Made by a program: the position numbers and the translations under genes
The notes under the pieces: generated by a model
The model's database searches: none
The model's input: the letters and a program-made list of their open reading frames with translations, nothing else
What the model was told of the DNA's origin: nothing
Shown: one piece after another, positions 34,729 to 42,642 of the stretch
Position numbering within the stretch: position 1 is the first letter of the stretch
Layout of the letters: each line of letters starts with the position of its first letter
DNA from: Actinoplanes octamycinicus
Lineage (GTDB): Bacteria > Actinomycetota > Actinomycetes > Mycobacteriales > Micromonosporaceae
Assembly: GCF_014205225.1 (NCBI RefSeq)
Contig: NZ_JACHNB010000001.1
Location: 4,197,501 to 4,261,500 of the forward strand
Reading direction: 5' to 3'
DNA length: 64,000 bases

Positions 34729-36108
34729 TCAAGCGGCGGTGCAGGTCACCGCCGGGGTGGTGACGGCGCCGCTGCCGATCAGGCCGAACTCGGCGGTGGC
34801 GCCGGCGCCCAGGGTGCCGTTCCACGACACGTTGCGGACCGAGACCGCGGAGCCGCTGGTGGTCAGCGTCCCGTTCCACACCTGGCTGATCGCCTGGCCG
34901 GTGCCCAGCGTCCAGGAGACGGTCCAGCCGCTGATCGCCTTGCCGGCGGTCACCGTGACGTTCGCCTGGTAGCCGCCGGACCACGAGCTGGTCACCTTGA
35001 ACGCCGCCGTGCACCCGGCCCCGGACGGTACCGACGGCGACGAGGAGGACGGGGGCGGGTCGGACGGCATCGACGACGAGGCCGACGGCGACGGCGACGA
35101 GGGGGTCGGCGAGCTGGTCACCGGCGGGTTCGGCGCCCCGTTGGCCAGGCTGTAGGCCAGGTCGGGCTGGAACGAGCCGGCCGCGTACCGGCAGCCGTCC
35201 GCCTCGCCCGGCGGTTTCACCCAGAGGAAGGCGTCCACGTTGCCGTCGTTGGTGGTGGTGGTCGGGTAGTTCCCGATCCGCCGGTCGGTGTTGTCGTCGC
35301 CGCACCAGTCACCGGCCGCTCCGCCGTTCCGGCTGGTGTCCACCACCTGGCGCTTGCCGGTGATGCCGCGCCCGTTCAGCGCGTTGATGACCGCCCGGCC
35401 GAACGCCGTCTCGCTCGACGTCGGGTTGAAGTTGGAGACGTTGGTGTAGAACCCGTCGGCGTCCGCCACGCCCGCCGCGGCCAGCCGGTTGGCCTGCTCG
35501 GTGGCGCTGTTCCAGGTGGAGTGCCCGCCGTCCAGGTAGACCTTGGCGTTCGGGTTGCCCGCCTTCAGGGTGCGGGTGGCGGTGGCCAGCGTGTTGTCCC
35601 GGGCGGTGATCTCACTCGCGCTCAGGCAGGTCTGCAGCGCGATCGAGTCCGGTTCCAGGATCACGATCACGGTCCGGTTGCCCAGCGAGCGGGCGATCGA
35701 GGAGATCCAGGTCTGGTACTGGGTGAGGTCCGGCGCGCCGCCGGCGCTGGCGCCGCCGCAGTCGCGGTTGGGGATGCCGTACGCGGTCAGCACCGGGATC
35801 TGCCCGGCCGCGTTGGCCGCCCCGACGTAGCCGGACACCTCGGAGCCGATGGTGTTCAGGTTGAAGTTGCTGAGCCAGCGCGAGGCCGGCTGACTGGCGA
35901 TCTTGTCGCGGATCGCCGCGGTCCGGTAGTCGTTGGGGTTGGCGGCCACCCACCGGGCGACGGCGGTGCCGTCCGCTTCCCGGTAGAGGGTGCCGCTGAT
36001 CGTGCCGGCTTCGGCGGTACCGGCCGCGAGGAGCACGGCGCCGGTCGCCACGGTGGCGCCGGCGGCGGCCGCCGCCAGCCATCTGCGGTGCGGGGAAACG
36101 GGGGACAT
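34729..36108 (-). CDS. Secreted GH6 cellulase with CBM2
   Basis: This 459-aa secreted beta-1,4-glucanase (endoglucanase or cellobiohydrolase) has a signal peptide to about residue 34 (TAEAG) and a GH6 domain at about 35-325. The domain carries both family signatures: TAYGIPNRDCGG with proton donor Asp116, and VIVILEPDS with Asp154. A Ser/Pro linker (about 330-363) joins a CBM2 cellulose-binding domain (about 365-459) with flanking Cys366 and a near-terminal Cys and conserved Trp in SSWSGGYQANVTV. A perfect CebR-type palindrome lies 30 bases upstream of the start, so induction by cello-oligosaccharides is expected. Confidence 0.95.
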   Translation of the reverse strand: MSPVSPHRRWLAAAAAGATVATGAVLLAAGTAEAGTISGTLYREADGTAVARWVAANPNDYRTAAIRDKIASQPASRWLSNFNLNTIGSEVSGYVGAANAAGQIPVLTAYGIPNRDCGGASAGGAPDLTQYQTWISSIARSLGNRTVIVILEPDSIALQTCLSASEITARDNTLATATRTLKAGNPNAKVYLDGGHSTWNSATEQANRLAAAGVADADGFYTNVSNFNPTSSETAFGRAVINALNGRGITGKRQVVDTSRNGGAAGDWCGDDNTDRRIGNYPTTTTNDGNVDAFLWVKPPGEADGCRYAAGSFQPDLAYSLANGAPNPPVTSSPTPSSPSPSASSSMPSDPPPSSSSPSVPSGAGCTAAFKVTSSWSGGYQANVTVTAGKAISGWTVSWTLGTGQAISQVWNGTLTTSGSAVSVRNVSWNGTLGAGATAEFGLIGSGAVTTPAVTCTAA

Positions 36109-36137
36109 GGCTTCCTTCCGAAGGGGAGAAGGCCTAC

Positions 36138-36151
36138 TGGGAGCGCTCCCA
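36138..36151. promoter_or_regulatory. CebR/CelR-type operator
   Basis: The perfect 14-bp palindrome TGGGAGCGCTCCCA lies 30 bases upstream of the cellulase start. This is the known binding sequence of CebR/CelR LacI-family repressors that control cellulase genes in Streptomyces and Thermobifida. The repressor gene is not in this window. Confidence 0.88.
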
Positions 36152-36330
36152 ACGTAACGGCATCGACATCGGTTAGCAATCCGTACGACTCGATGTCCCG
36201 GCTTCCGTCAGTGGGACGGTGTGCTCCCGGCGCCTGGGAAGCGCCCCTCGGGTGCCGCCCGGTGACCGCTCGTGTGGCGGTCGCGACTAGATCGGCAATT
36301 GCGTGACCAGCACTTTTAGGGCACCCTAAG

Positions 36331-36349
36331 CTAGGTAAGCCTAACCATC
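36331..36349 (+). promoter_or_regulatory. Iron box (IdeR/DmdR-type)
   Basis: The 19-mer at 36331-36349 matches the DtxR/IdeR consensus at about 13 of 19 positions (core TAGGTAAGCCTAACC). A second half-site-like TTAGG-N4-CCTAA at 36316-36329 adjoins it. It sits 12 bases before the Bfd-like gene, where a repressor would block transcription under iron-replete conditions. Confidence 0.7.
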
Positions 36350-36361
36350 AGAGGTCGCCCC

Positions 36362-36553
36362 GTGTACGTCTGTATCTGTTACCACGTCCGTGAGCGTGAA
36401 GTCCGTTCCGCGATCCAGTGCGGCGCCCGGACGGAGGAGTCGGTCGGCGACGCCTGTGGGGCCGGCACCGGTTGCGGCAGCTGCCTGGACCGGATCGGTG
36501 AGCTGATCGAGGAGGAGGCGACCGCCGACACGCTGCTACCCTCCGCTGCCTAG
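36362..36553 (+). CDS. bfd: Bacterioferritin-associated ferredoxin (Bfd-like, 2Fe-2S)
   Basis: This 63-aa protein starts with VYVCICYHV and has four cysteines arranged CxC (residues 4 and 6) and CxxC (GCGSC). This is the BFD-type [2Fe-2S] pattern. In other bacteria it reduces the bacterioferritin core to release stored iron. Here it lies 55 bases upstream of a bacterioferritin gene and downstream of an iron box, so it would be made under iron starvation. The start codon is GTG. Confidence 0.9.
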   Translation: MYVCICYHVREREVRSAIQCGARTEESVGDACGAGTGCGSCLDRIGELIEEEATADTLLPSAA

Positions 36554-36607
36554 TCGTTACGGGAAGTAGGCTTACTCCCCAGATCGCCATATTTGGGGGT
36601 ATTTGGC

Positions 36608-37090
36608 ATGCAAGGTGACGCCCGTGTCATCGAGTTCCTCAACGAGCAGCTCACCGCGGAACTGACCGCGATCAACCAGTACTTCCTGCACGCCAAGATG
36701 CAGGACAACTGGGGTTACACCGTGCTGGCGAAACACACCAGGGCCGAGTCGATCGACGAGATGCGGCACGCCGAGGTGCTCACCGACCGGATCCTCTTCC
36801 TCGACGGCCTGCCGAACTATCAGAAGCTGTTCGCGCTGCGGATCGGCGAGACGGTCAAGGAGCAGTTCGAGTGCGACATGAAGATCGAGGTGGAGGCGGT
36901 CGACCGGCTGCGCCGCGGCCTGGAGTACATGCGCTCGGTCGGTGACATCACGTCCGCCCGGATCTTCGAGGACATCCTGGCCGACGAGGAGCACCATGTC
37001 GACTACCTGGAGACGCAGCTCAGCCTGATCGAGAAGCTCGGCGAGCCGCTCTACCTGCAGAACGTCACGGAGCACCCGGAAGCCGGCTGA
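36608..37090 (+). CDS. bfr: Bacterioferritin
   Basis: This heme-containing iron-storage 24-mer subunit has 160 aa from the ATG at 36608. That start is chosen because a GGGGG run lies 8 bases upstream and because numbering then fits the family exactly: ferroxidase ligands Glu18, Glu51, His54, Glu94, Glu127 and His130, and heme ligand Met52. All are present, so both centres should work. The gene follows the Bfd-like ferredoxin. Store and release genes in tandem suggest shared control, although bacterioferritin often has its own promoter. Confidence 0.96.
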   Translation: MQGDARVIEFLNEQLTAELTAINQYFLHAKMQDNWGYTVLAKHTRAESIDEMRHAEVLTDRILFLDGLPNYQKLFALRIGETVKEQFECDMKIEVEAVDRLRRGLEYMRSVGDITSARIFEDILADEEHHVDYLETQLSLIEKLGEPLYLQNVTEHPEAG

Positions 37091-37180
37091 TCCGCCCGGC
37101 GGCGGCCTTCTCATGGCGGCTTCCTCATCAGCCGCGCGAAGGCGGTGTGGTGGGCCGTGGGGAGGCGGCCCGCCCGGAGA

Positions 37181-37852
37181 TCAGCGGAAACCGGCGACGC
37201 TGAGCAGCGCGAACCCGGCGGCGGTCAGCGGCAGCGCGTAGATCAGGACCAGACCGCGGCGGCGCCAGGTGGGCGCCACCCAGGCGGTCACCCCGAGACC
37301 CAGAGTTACCAGTACGGCCATCGCCGCCGCCTGGCCACCGGTCGAGTAGTCGGGGTTGCCGATCCGGGTGGCCTGCAACCCGGCCTCGGCGAACAGCACC
37401 GCGCCGGGCAGCGCCAGCGCCACGTCCCGGAACGACTCGGGCAGCCGGCCCCGGCCGCGGGCCAGCGCGCCGCCGGCGCCGAAGACCAGCCCGGCCACCA
37501 CCCCGAAGCCGGCCCAGAGCACCGCGTTCGCATCGTGCAGATTCGACCAGTCGTCGTGCTGGATCAGCGCCGCGGCCAGGTAGTAGCTCGGCACCGCGGT
37601 GACCAGCAGGACCACCGCGGCGAGCAGGCTGACCGGCAGAGTCCAGCGGGCCCGGAGGGTGAACAGGAAGGCGGCCACCGCCCAGACCGCGATCGAATTC
37701 CCCAGATCGCCGAGCGGGGCCGGGACCACCTTGATCCAGACGAAGTCCAGCGCGCCCAGCAGCACCCCGGCAGCCAGGGCCAGCAGGGTGGCGGAGGTGG
37801 CCCGGCGGGTCGGGGTGCCGGGCCGGGAGGCGGTGCGCTGGTCGATCGTCAT
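37181..37852 (-). CDS. Multi-pass membrane protein (DUF6518-like)
   Basis: This is a 223-aa integral membrane protein with about six or seven hydrophobic helices, starting at the ATG at 37852. The LLGALDFVWIK and GNSIAVWAVAAF segments fit what I recall of DUF6518 proteins; the function is unknown. It is isolated, between bacterioferritin (convergent) and the OmpA-like gene (same strand, 177 bases upstream). Confidence 0.7.
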   Translation of the reverse strand: MTIDQRTASRPGTPTRRATSATLLALAAGVLLGALDFVWIKVVPAPLGDLGNSIAVWAVAAFLFTLRARWTLPVSLLAAVVLLVTAVPSYYLAAALIQHDDWSNLHDANAVLWAGFGVVAGLVFGAGGALARGRGRLPESFRDVALALPGAVLFAEAGLQATRIGNPDYSTGGQAAAMAVLVTLGLGVTAWVAPTWRRRGLVLIYALPLTAAGFALLSVAGFR

Positions 37853-38029
37853 GGCATCGAGCCTAGGAGCCGGACCGGCCCGGCACATCGCACCACGGTC
37901 GGACCCGCGCCGCCGGCGCCTCTGCCGAACGGCCGACCTTCCCCCTGGTCACGGCCGGCCCCGGCGGTTCCGGCCGCGGCTGGGCATCGGCCCGTCCCGC
38001 GGTTGGTTCCACCGGACGCGGCCGACCGG

Positions 38030-38812
38030 TCAGCCGGTGGCGATCGGCTCCACGCGGCGGTTCCGGGCACGGTGCGCCGGAGTGTCATCGGGGACCAGGG
38101 GGCGGGTCTCGCCGTAGGCGGCGACGGTCAGGCGGTGCGCGGCCACGCCGTCGGCGAGCAGGACGGCGCGTACCGCTTCGGCGCGTTGCCGGCTCAGCCG
38201 CAGGTTGGTCCGGCGGGAGCCGCGGGAGTCGGTGTGGCCCTCGAGCCGGAGACGGACGCTCGGGTTGGCGGCGAGCAGCGCGGCGATCCGGTGCAGCGAC
38301 GCCCGCGAGGCGGCGGTCAGCTCGGCGCCGTCGGTGGGGAAGGTCAGCGGCGGCAGCGCGGACAGCTGAGCCCGGAAGTCGGCGGTCGACGGGGTGGGCG
38401 CCGACGCGGTGGGCGGGGTGCCCGCCGTCGGGGCGGGTGGGGTGCCGACCGGTTCGGTGGGCTCGACCTCGGTGCGGACCGGTGGGGTCGAGGCGACCTC
38501 GGCGCGGACCGTGCGGACGCCGTCGACCGCCGCGACGATCCGCTGGGCCCGGTCGGCGTCCGCTGCGGAGCCGACCACCACCACGCCGTCGCGGCCGGTG
38601 AAGGTCACCTCGGCGGCCGGCTGACCGGCAGCGGTCAGGGCCTGCGCGCAGCGGCGTTCGAGGTCGTTCTCGATGCGGTGCCGGTTCGGGCCGAGCTGGG
38701 CGGCGAGCAGGGCGGCCAGGCCGGCGACCGGGAGCAGGACGGCGAGGCGGCGGCGGGCCTTCCCGGACAGTCGCGGCCGGCGGCTGGGGCCCGGGCGGAC
38801 CACCGCGATCAT
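38030..38812 (-). CDS. BON-OmpA protein, resembling mycobacterial ArfA/OmpATb
   Basis: This is a 260-aa protein. A basic N terminus and one transmembrane helix (about 23-42) are followed by a BON-like domain (about 48-110: AEVTFTGRDGVVVVGS), a Pro/Thr linker and an OmpA-C peptidoglycan-binding domain (about 145-258: LEGHTDSRGS, NLRLSRQRAEAVRAVL). This is the architecture of Mycobacterium tuberculosis Rv0899. The OmpA domain should bind diaminopimelate in peptidoglycan. It overlaps the upstream small membrane protein gene by 4 bases (ATGA), so the two are made together. Confidence 0.85.
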   Translation of the reverse strand: MIAVVRPGPSRRPRLSGKARRRLAVLLPVAGLAALLAAQLGPNRHRIENDLERRCAQALTAAGQPAAEVTFTGRDGVVVVGSAADADRAQRIVAAVDGVRTVRAEVASTPPVRTEVEPTEPVGTPPAPTAGTPPTASAPTPSTADFRAQLSALPPLTFPTDGAELTAASRASLHRIAALLAANPSVRLRLEGHTDSRGSRRTNLRLSRQRAEAVRAVLLADGVAAHRLTVAAYGETRPLVPDDTPAHRARNRRVEPIATG

Positions 38813-39069
38813 CGGGTCGTCTCCGGCCCGGTGTCGGCGGGAGTGGGGCGCGGTGACGGGCGGCGGCGCGGAACGGGAGCCGGATGCGCGACGGGTTCCG
38901 ATCGGTCGTTTCCCGTGGTCGCATTCCCTGCTGGAATCGGCGATTCCGGCGGTTTGCCGGGAAGGAAACGCTTGTCGTCACGACTCGCGGTCAACCGCCC
39001 GGTGACCAGGCCGAGAAGGAACGCGAGCGCCAGGAAAACGAGCGACTGGCCGACGAACCAGGTCACCAT
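38809..39069 (-). CDS. Small single-pass membrane protein coupled to the BON-OmpA gene
   Basis: This 86-aa protein has one N-terminal transmembrane helix (VTWFVGQSLVFLALAFLLGL) and a Pro/Arg-rich soluble tail. The ATG at 39069 or the GTG right after it is the likely start, since GGGAGG lies just upstream; longer in-frame starts exist but lack a good ribosome site. Position and translational coupling suggest it partners the BON-OmpA protein, as small membrane proteins do in the arf operon of mycobacteria. No sequence similarity is claimed. Confidence 0.7.
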   Translation of the reverse strand: MVTWFVGQSLVFLALAFLLGLVTGRLTASRDDKRFLPGKPPESPIPAGNATTGNDRSEPVAHPAPVPRRRPSPRPTPADTGPETTR

Positions 39070-39199
39070 GACCTCCCGGAACGGCCCTGTGATGATCATC
39101 GTATCGGCTCGTTTTGCCGCGCGCAAAATGCGCGGAGAAAATGCGGTGCGTGCCCCATCCACTACGGAATGGCGGCCATTTGTTTCCGCAATTTTGCGG

Positions 39200-39841
39200 T
39201 CACACGCTGCGCAGGACCGAGACCACCTTGCCGAGGATCACCGCGTGGTCGCCGTCGATGTCGGCGTAGGCCGGATTACGCGGTTCCAGGATCACGTGAC
39301 CGCCCCGGCGGCGGAACACCTTGACGGTGGCCTCGTCGTCGATCATCGCGGCCACGATGTCGCCGTTGTACGCCTCCGGCTGCTGCTTCACCACCACCAG
39401 GTCGCCGTCGCAGATCGCCGCGTCGATCATCGAGTCGCCGCGGACCCGGAGCGCGAACAGGGTGCCCCGGCCGACCAGGTCCCGGGGCAGCGACAGCACC
39501 TCGTCGGCGGTCTCCTGGGCCGGGATCGGCGTGCCGGCGGCGATCTCGCCGAGCACCGGGACGCCGATCGTGGCCGGCCGGTCGCCGGTCCGCTCGGCGC
39601 GCGGCAGGAACATCCGGATGTCCACCGGCCGGGTGGCCCGGCCGCGGCGCAGCAGGCCGTACTCCTCCAGCACCCGCAGGTGCCGCGCCACCGTCGAGGT
39701 GGAGGCGAGCCCGAGCGCGTCGGCGATCTCCCGGGTGGACGGCGAGTAGCCGTGCCGCTGGGCGTGGTCCCGGATGACGGTGAGGATCCGGCGCTGCCGC
39801 TCGGTCAGGATCGAGTCGTCGAAGTCGTCATCCGCAAGCAC
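39200..39841 (-). CDS. lexA: LexA SOS repressor
   Basis: This 213-aa autocleaving repressor of the DNA-damage response has an N-terminal winged helix (about 10-75, with [15 protein letters not shown]) and a C-terminal S24-type peptidase domain. The cleavage site is Ala102-Gly103, with catalytic Ser137 (RGDSM) and Lys174 (TVKVF). Everything needed for RecA-stimulated self-cleavage is present. A convincing SOS box was not found just upstream. Confidence 0.95.
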   Translation of the reverse strand: MLADDDFDDSILTERQRRILTVIRDHAQRHGYSPSTREIADALGLASTSTVARHLRVLEEYGLLRRGRATRPVDIRMFLPRAERTGDRPATIGVPVLGEIAAGTPIPAQETADEVLSLPRDLVGRGTLFALRVRGDSMIDAAICDGDLVVVKQQPEAYNGDIVAAMIDDEATVKVFRRRGGHVILEPRNPAYADIDGDHAVILGKVVSVLRSV

Positions 39842-40186
39842 CCGACGATCTTGCCTGATCGCCCCGGCGCCCGGCGAACGGGCTCGCCGGGCGCGCCTCT
39901 TTCGTGGTTCCGCCTCGTCCGCGGCAACGCCGGTTGCGTGGCTCAGCCGGGGTCATCCACATCAGCGCGTTGTCCACAGGGCCGCCTCGGACGAATCCGC
40001 TTCCGCGCCACACTGTCTTCGGGGCGGCCCCCTGGGTGGGCGGGGGCTGTCGAGTTGGCGGATCGAGCCGCCACCGGAGCGACCAGTTCGAGCGCGCGTG
40101 GCGGGCCGTGCCCCGAGCGGCCCGGCGGAGGGGTGGACGCGGGACTGCGCGCGGGGCGGGCGCTGCGGGCGTACCGGACAGGGGGT
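39842..40186. other. 345-bp intergenic region holding dispersed repeat copy A
   Basis: No credible gene is seen. The region contains the upstream sequence of lexA and the first copy of a repeated element (39953-40046). The remaining 140 bases toward the GGDEF-EAL stop are G+C-rich and without evident hairpins. Confidence 0.6.
39953..40046. repeat. Dispersed intergenic repeat, copy A, with paired DnaA-box-like 9-mers
   Basis: About 94 bp closely match 48891-48985. The 5' end carries TCATCCACA (39953-39961) and TTGTCCACA (39970-39978), starting 17 bp apart. The second is a perfect actinobacterial DnaA-box sequence. The 3' part shares CCGCG-CACACT-GGGGCGG-CCCCCTGGG blocks with copy B. Confidence 0.8.
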
Positions 40187-42412
40187 TCAGGCGGCGGCCG
40201 GGTGCGGCTGGGCGAGCAGTGCGTCGATCGCGGCCGGCGGCAGCGGGCGGGCGAACAGGAAGCCCTGCGCGTGGCGGTAGCCGAGTTCGAAGAGGCGGCG
40301 CGCCTGGTCGGCGGTCTCCACCCCCTCGGCGACGGTGCGCAGACCCATGGTCTCGGCGATCCCGGTCAGCGCGGTGACGATCGCCTCCTGCTGCGGGGTG
40401 CCGCCGAGCCCGTCGACGAACGACTTGTCCACCTTGATGGCGTTCACCGGGCAGGTGCGCAGCAGGCCGAGCGAGGAGTGCCCGGTGCCGAAGTCGTCCA
40501 GCGCGATGCTGACGCCGAGCTGGGCGAGGGCGGTCACGGTGGCCAGTGCCCGGCCGCCGCCGAAGACCGCGGTCTCGGTGATCTCGATGGTCAGCCGGTG
40601 GGCGGGGACCCGGTGCCGGGCGAGCGCGGCCGCGACGATGTCCGGCAGGGCCGGGTCGACCAGCTGCCGGGCGGAGACGTTGACCGCGATCGAGGTGAGC
40701 GCGTCCGGGCCGTGCCGCCGCTGCCACGCGGCGGCCTGGGCGCAGACCGCGTCGATGATCCAGGCGCCGAGTTCGACGATCAGGCCGGTGTCCTCGGCGA
40801 CCGGGATGAACTCGGTCGGCGGGACGGTCCGGCCGTCCGGGCGGGTCCAGCGGATCAGCGATTCGACGCCGGTCATCCGGCCGTGCGGGAGTTCCACGAT
40901 CGGCTGGTAGAGCAGGTGGAACTCGCCGTTCGCCAGGGCGCGGCGCAGCTCGGCGGCGACGGTGGCGCGCTGGGTGAGCCGGCGTTCCAGCGAGGCGTCG
41001 TACCGGACCAGGCGGATGCCGCCGGCGGCGGCCTCGCGCAGGGCGATCTCGGCCTGCCGGTAGAGGCCGGTGTCGCCCTCGGCGACGCCGATCGACAGGT
41101 CGACCAGGACGTCGTGGCCGGCCGCGTGCAGCGGCTCGGTGTTCACGGCGAGCAGCGGGCCGGACCGGTCGGTGCCGGGCAGCAGCACGCCGAACTCGTC
41201 GCCGCCGAGCCGGGCCACCACGGCGTCCTGGCCGGCGAGCGCGGTGAGCCGGTCGCCGAACGCGATCAGCAGGGCGTCCCCGGCCGCCGGGCCGAGGCTG
41301 TCGTTGATCTCGCGGAACTCCTTGAGGTCGAGCAGCACCACGGTGTGCGGCCCCTCGGCGGCGGCCACCGCCGCGGTGAACCAGCGGCGGCTGACCAGGC
41401 CGGTGAGTTCGTCGTGCATGGCCTGGCGGGCGACCGTGCGCAGCAGGGTGCCGTTCTCCGCCAGGGCGATCGCCTGCCGGGCCACCACCAGCAGGAGCAG
41501 CAGCGCGGTGCCGGTCACCTGGACGGTGCTGAGATGGCCGGTACGCAGCCGGACGACGACGAGCAGCACGGTCACCAGCACGGTGGCGACCAGCGGGACC
41601 GCGGTGCCGCGACGGTGACCGGCGAGGCCGACCACCCGGCGGGGGCGGGCGGTCGCCGCGTGCCGGTGCTGCGCGTGCGCGGCCAGCGCGCCGCAGAGGC
41701 CGACGAAGGGCAGCACCGCGGCGCTGCCGTTCAGGTGCGGCCACGGCTTGAGCAGCGTCATCAGGACGGTGGAGAGCGGTCCGGCCAGGCCGATCGGGGC
41801 CAGCCACCACAGCGCGGCCCGGGGGACCGGGCTCTGCCGGGCCGACATGATCTTCACGACCACCACCACGCCGGCGACCGCGATCGCCATCATCGCGATG
41901 TTCAGCCACCAGGCCTGGGCGGAGACGCCGAACCGGTCCACGAACCAGTCGACGTACTGGGAGGCGGCGATGCCACCGGTGACCGCGACCACCGCCACGT
42001 CCAGGACCGCGGTGGTCAGCTGGCGCCAGCTGCGGCCGCCGCCGGGCAGCCGGAGCAGCGCGGCGATGGCCAGGACCGTGCCGATCAGGTAGAGCAGCAG
42101 GGTGCGGGCGCCGAGCGGGGGCATCCCGGTGTTCGGCACGGTCAGCACGTCGACGGTCTGGCTGACCCCGGCGGCGAGCACCCCGCCCATCGCGAGCGCG
42201 ACCCGGCGCCAGAAGGCGCGCAGCGGGCCGTCGGTGCCGGCCGCCGCGGCGCGGAACCCGGTGACCGCCATCGCCAGCCCGGTGACGGCCGGCAGCCAGA
42301 CCAGCACCAGCGGCAGGCCGGTGTGGGTGCCGAGCAGCACCAGCAGCACCTCGGCCACCGCCATGACAACGGCGACCGGGGCGTACCAGGCTCGCCAACG
42401 CGCCGCCGTCAC
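40187..42412 (-). CDS. Membrane GGDEF-EAL protein (cyclic-di-GMP turnover)
   Basis: This 741-aa protein starts at the GTG at 42412 with GGGAGG upstream. About eight N-terminal transmembrane helices (to about residue 310) form a putative sensor. The GGDEF domain (about 335-470) has the intact RLGGDEFG motif. The EAL domain (about 490-735) reads ESL at the signature and keeps VNVSARQL, EITET, LDDFGTG and KVDKSF. Both synthesis and hydrolysis of cyclic-di-GMP are therefore possible. It is followed by repeat copy A. Confidence 0.92.
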   Translation of the reverse strand: MTAARWRAWYAPVAVVMAVAEVLLVLLGTHTGLPLVLVWLPAVTGLAMAVTGFRAAAAGTDGPLRAFWRRVALAMGGVLAAGVSQTVDVLTVPNTGMPPLGARTLLLYLIGTVLAIAALLRLPGGGRSWRQLTTAVLDVAVVAVTGGIAASQYVDWFVDRFGVSAQAWWLNIAMMAIAVAGVVVVVKIMSARQSPVPRAALWWLAPIGLAGPLSTVLMTLLKPWPHLNGSAAVLPFVGLCGALAAHAQHRHAATARPRRVVGLAGHRRGTAVPLVATVLVTVLLVVVRLRTGHLSTVQVTGTALLLLLVVARQAIALAENGTLLRTVARQAMHDELTGLVSRRWFTAAVAAAEGPHTVVLLDLKEFREINDSLGPAAGDALLIAFGDRLTALAGQDAVVARLGGDEFGVLLPGTDRSGPLLAVNTEPLHAAGHDVLVDLSIGVAEGDTGLYRQAEIALREAAAGGIRLVRYDASLERRLTQRATVAAELRRALANGEFHLLYQPIVELPHGRMTGVESLIRWTRPDGRTVPPTEFIPVAEDTGLIVELGAWIIDAVCAQAAAWQRRHGPDALTSIAVNVSARQLVDPALPDIVAAALARHRVPAHRLTIEITETAVFGGGRALATVTALAQLGVSIALDDFGTGHSSLGLLRTCPVNAIKVDKSFVDGLGGTPQQEAIVTALTGIAETMGLRTVAEGVETADQARRLFELGYRHAQGFLFARPLPPAAIDALLAQPHPAAA

Positions 42413-42642
42413 ACTCGCCTCCCGTCCGTGCGTCCTACCGCATGTCGGGAGATCGGCCGGGACGCCGCCTAGTTGAGGACCGGGGCGAAATCCGCTCCAG
42501 GACGAGCGCCACGCCAGCCCGGTGTCGCCGAGGTCGTCGAGCACCCGCCCGGTCCGGAGCGCAGACGAGCGGGCCGCCGGCACCTCCGTGGAGGAGCTGA
42601 CCGAGCTGGTGGTCGCCGAGCACCGGACCTCGCGGCGGCGTC

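Noticed and set aside
39842..39890. SOS box upstream of lexA
   Set aside because: A GGCGA-N6-TCGCC palindrome is present, but it does not fit the actinobacterial consensus CGAAC-N4-GTTCG.
37145..42472. A 1775-codon open frame spanning several genes on the plus strand
   Set aside because: It runs antisense to the membrane protein, BON-OmpA, LexA and GGDEF-EAL genes and through intergenic DNA, and has no domain.
42413..42642. A small gene or pseudogene between the GGDEF-EAL and methyltransferase genes
   Set aside because: Short frames such as the one giving EELTELVVAEH have no start signal, and no family could be recognised. It is recorded as an unexplained 230-bp gap.
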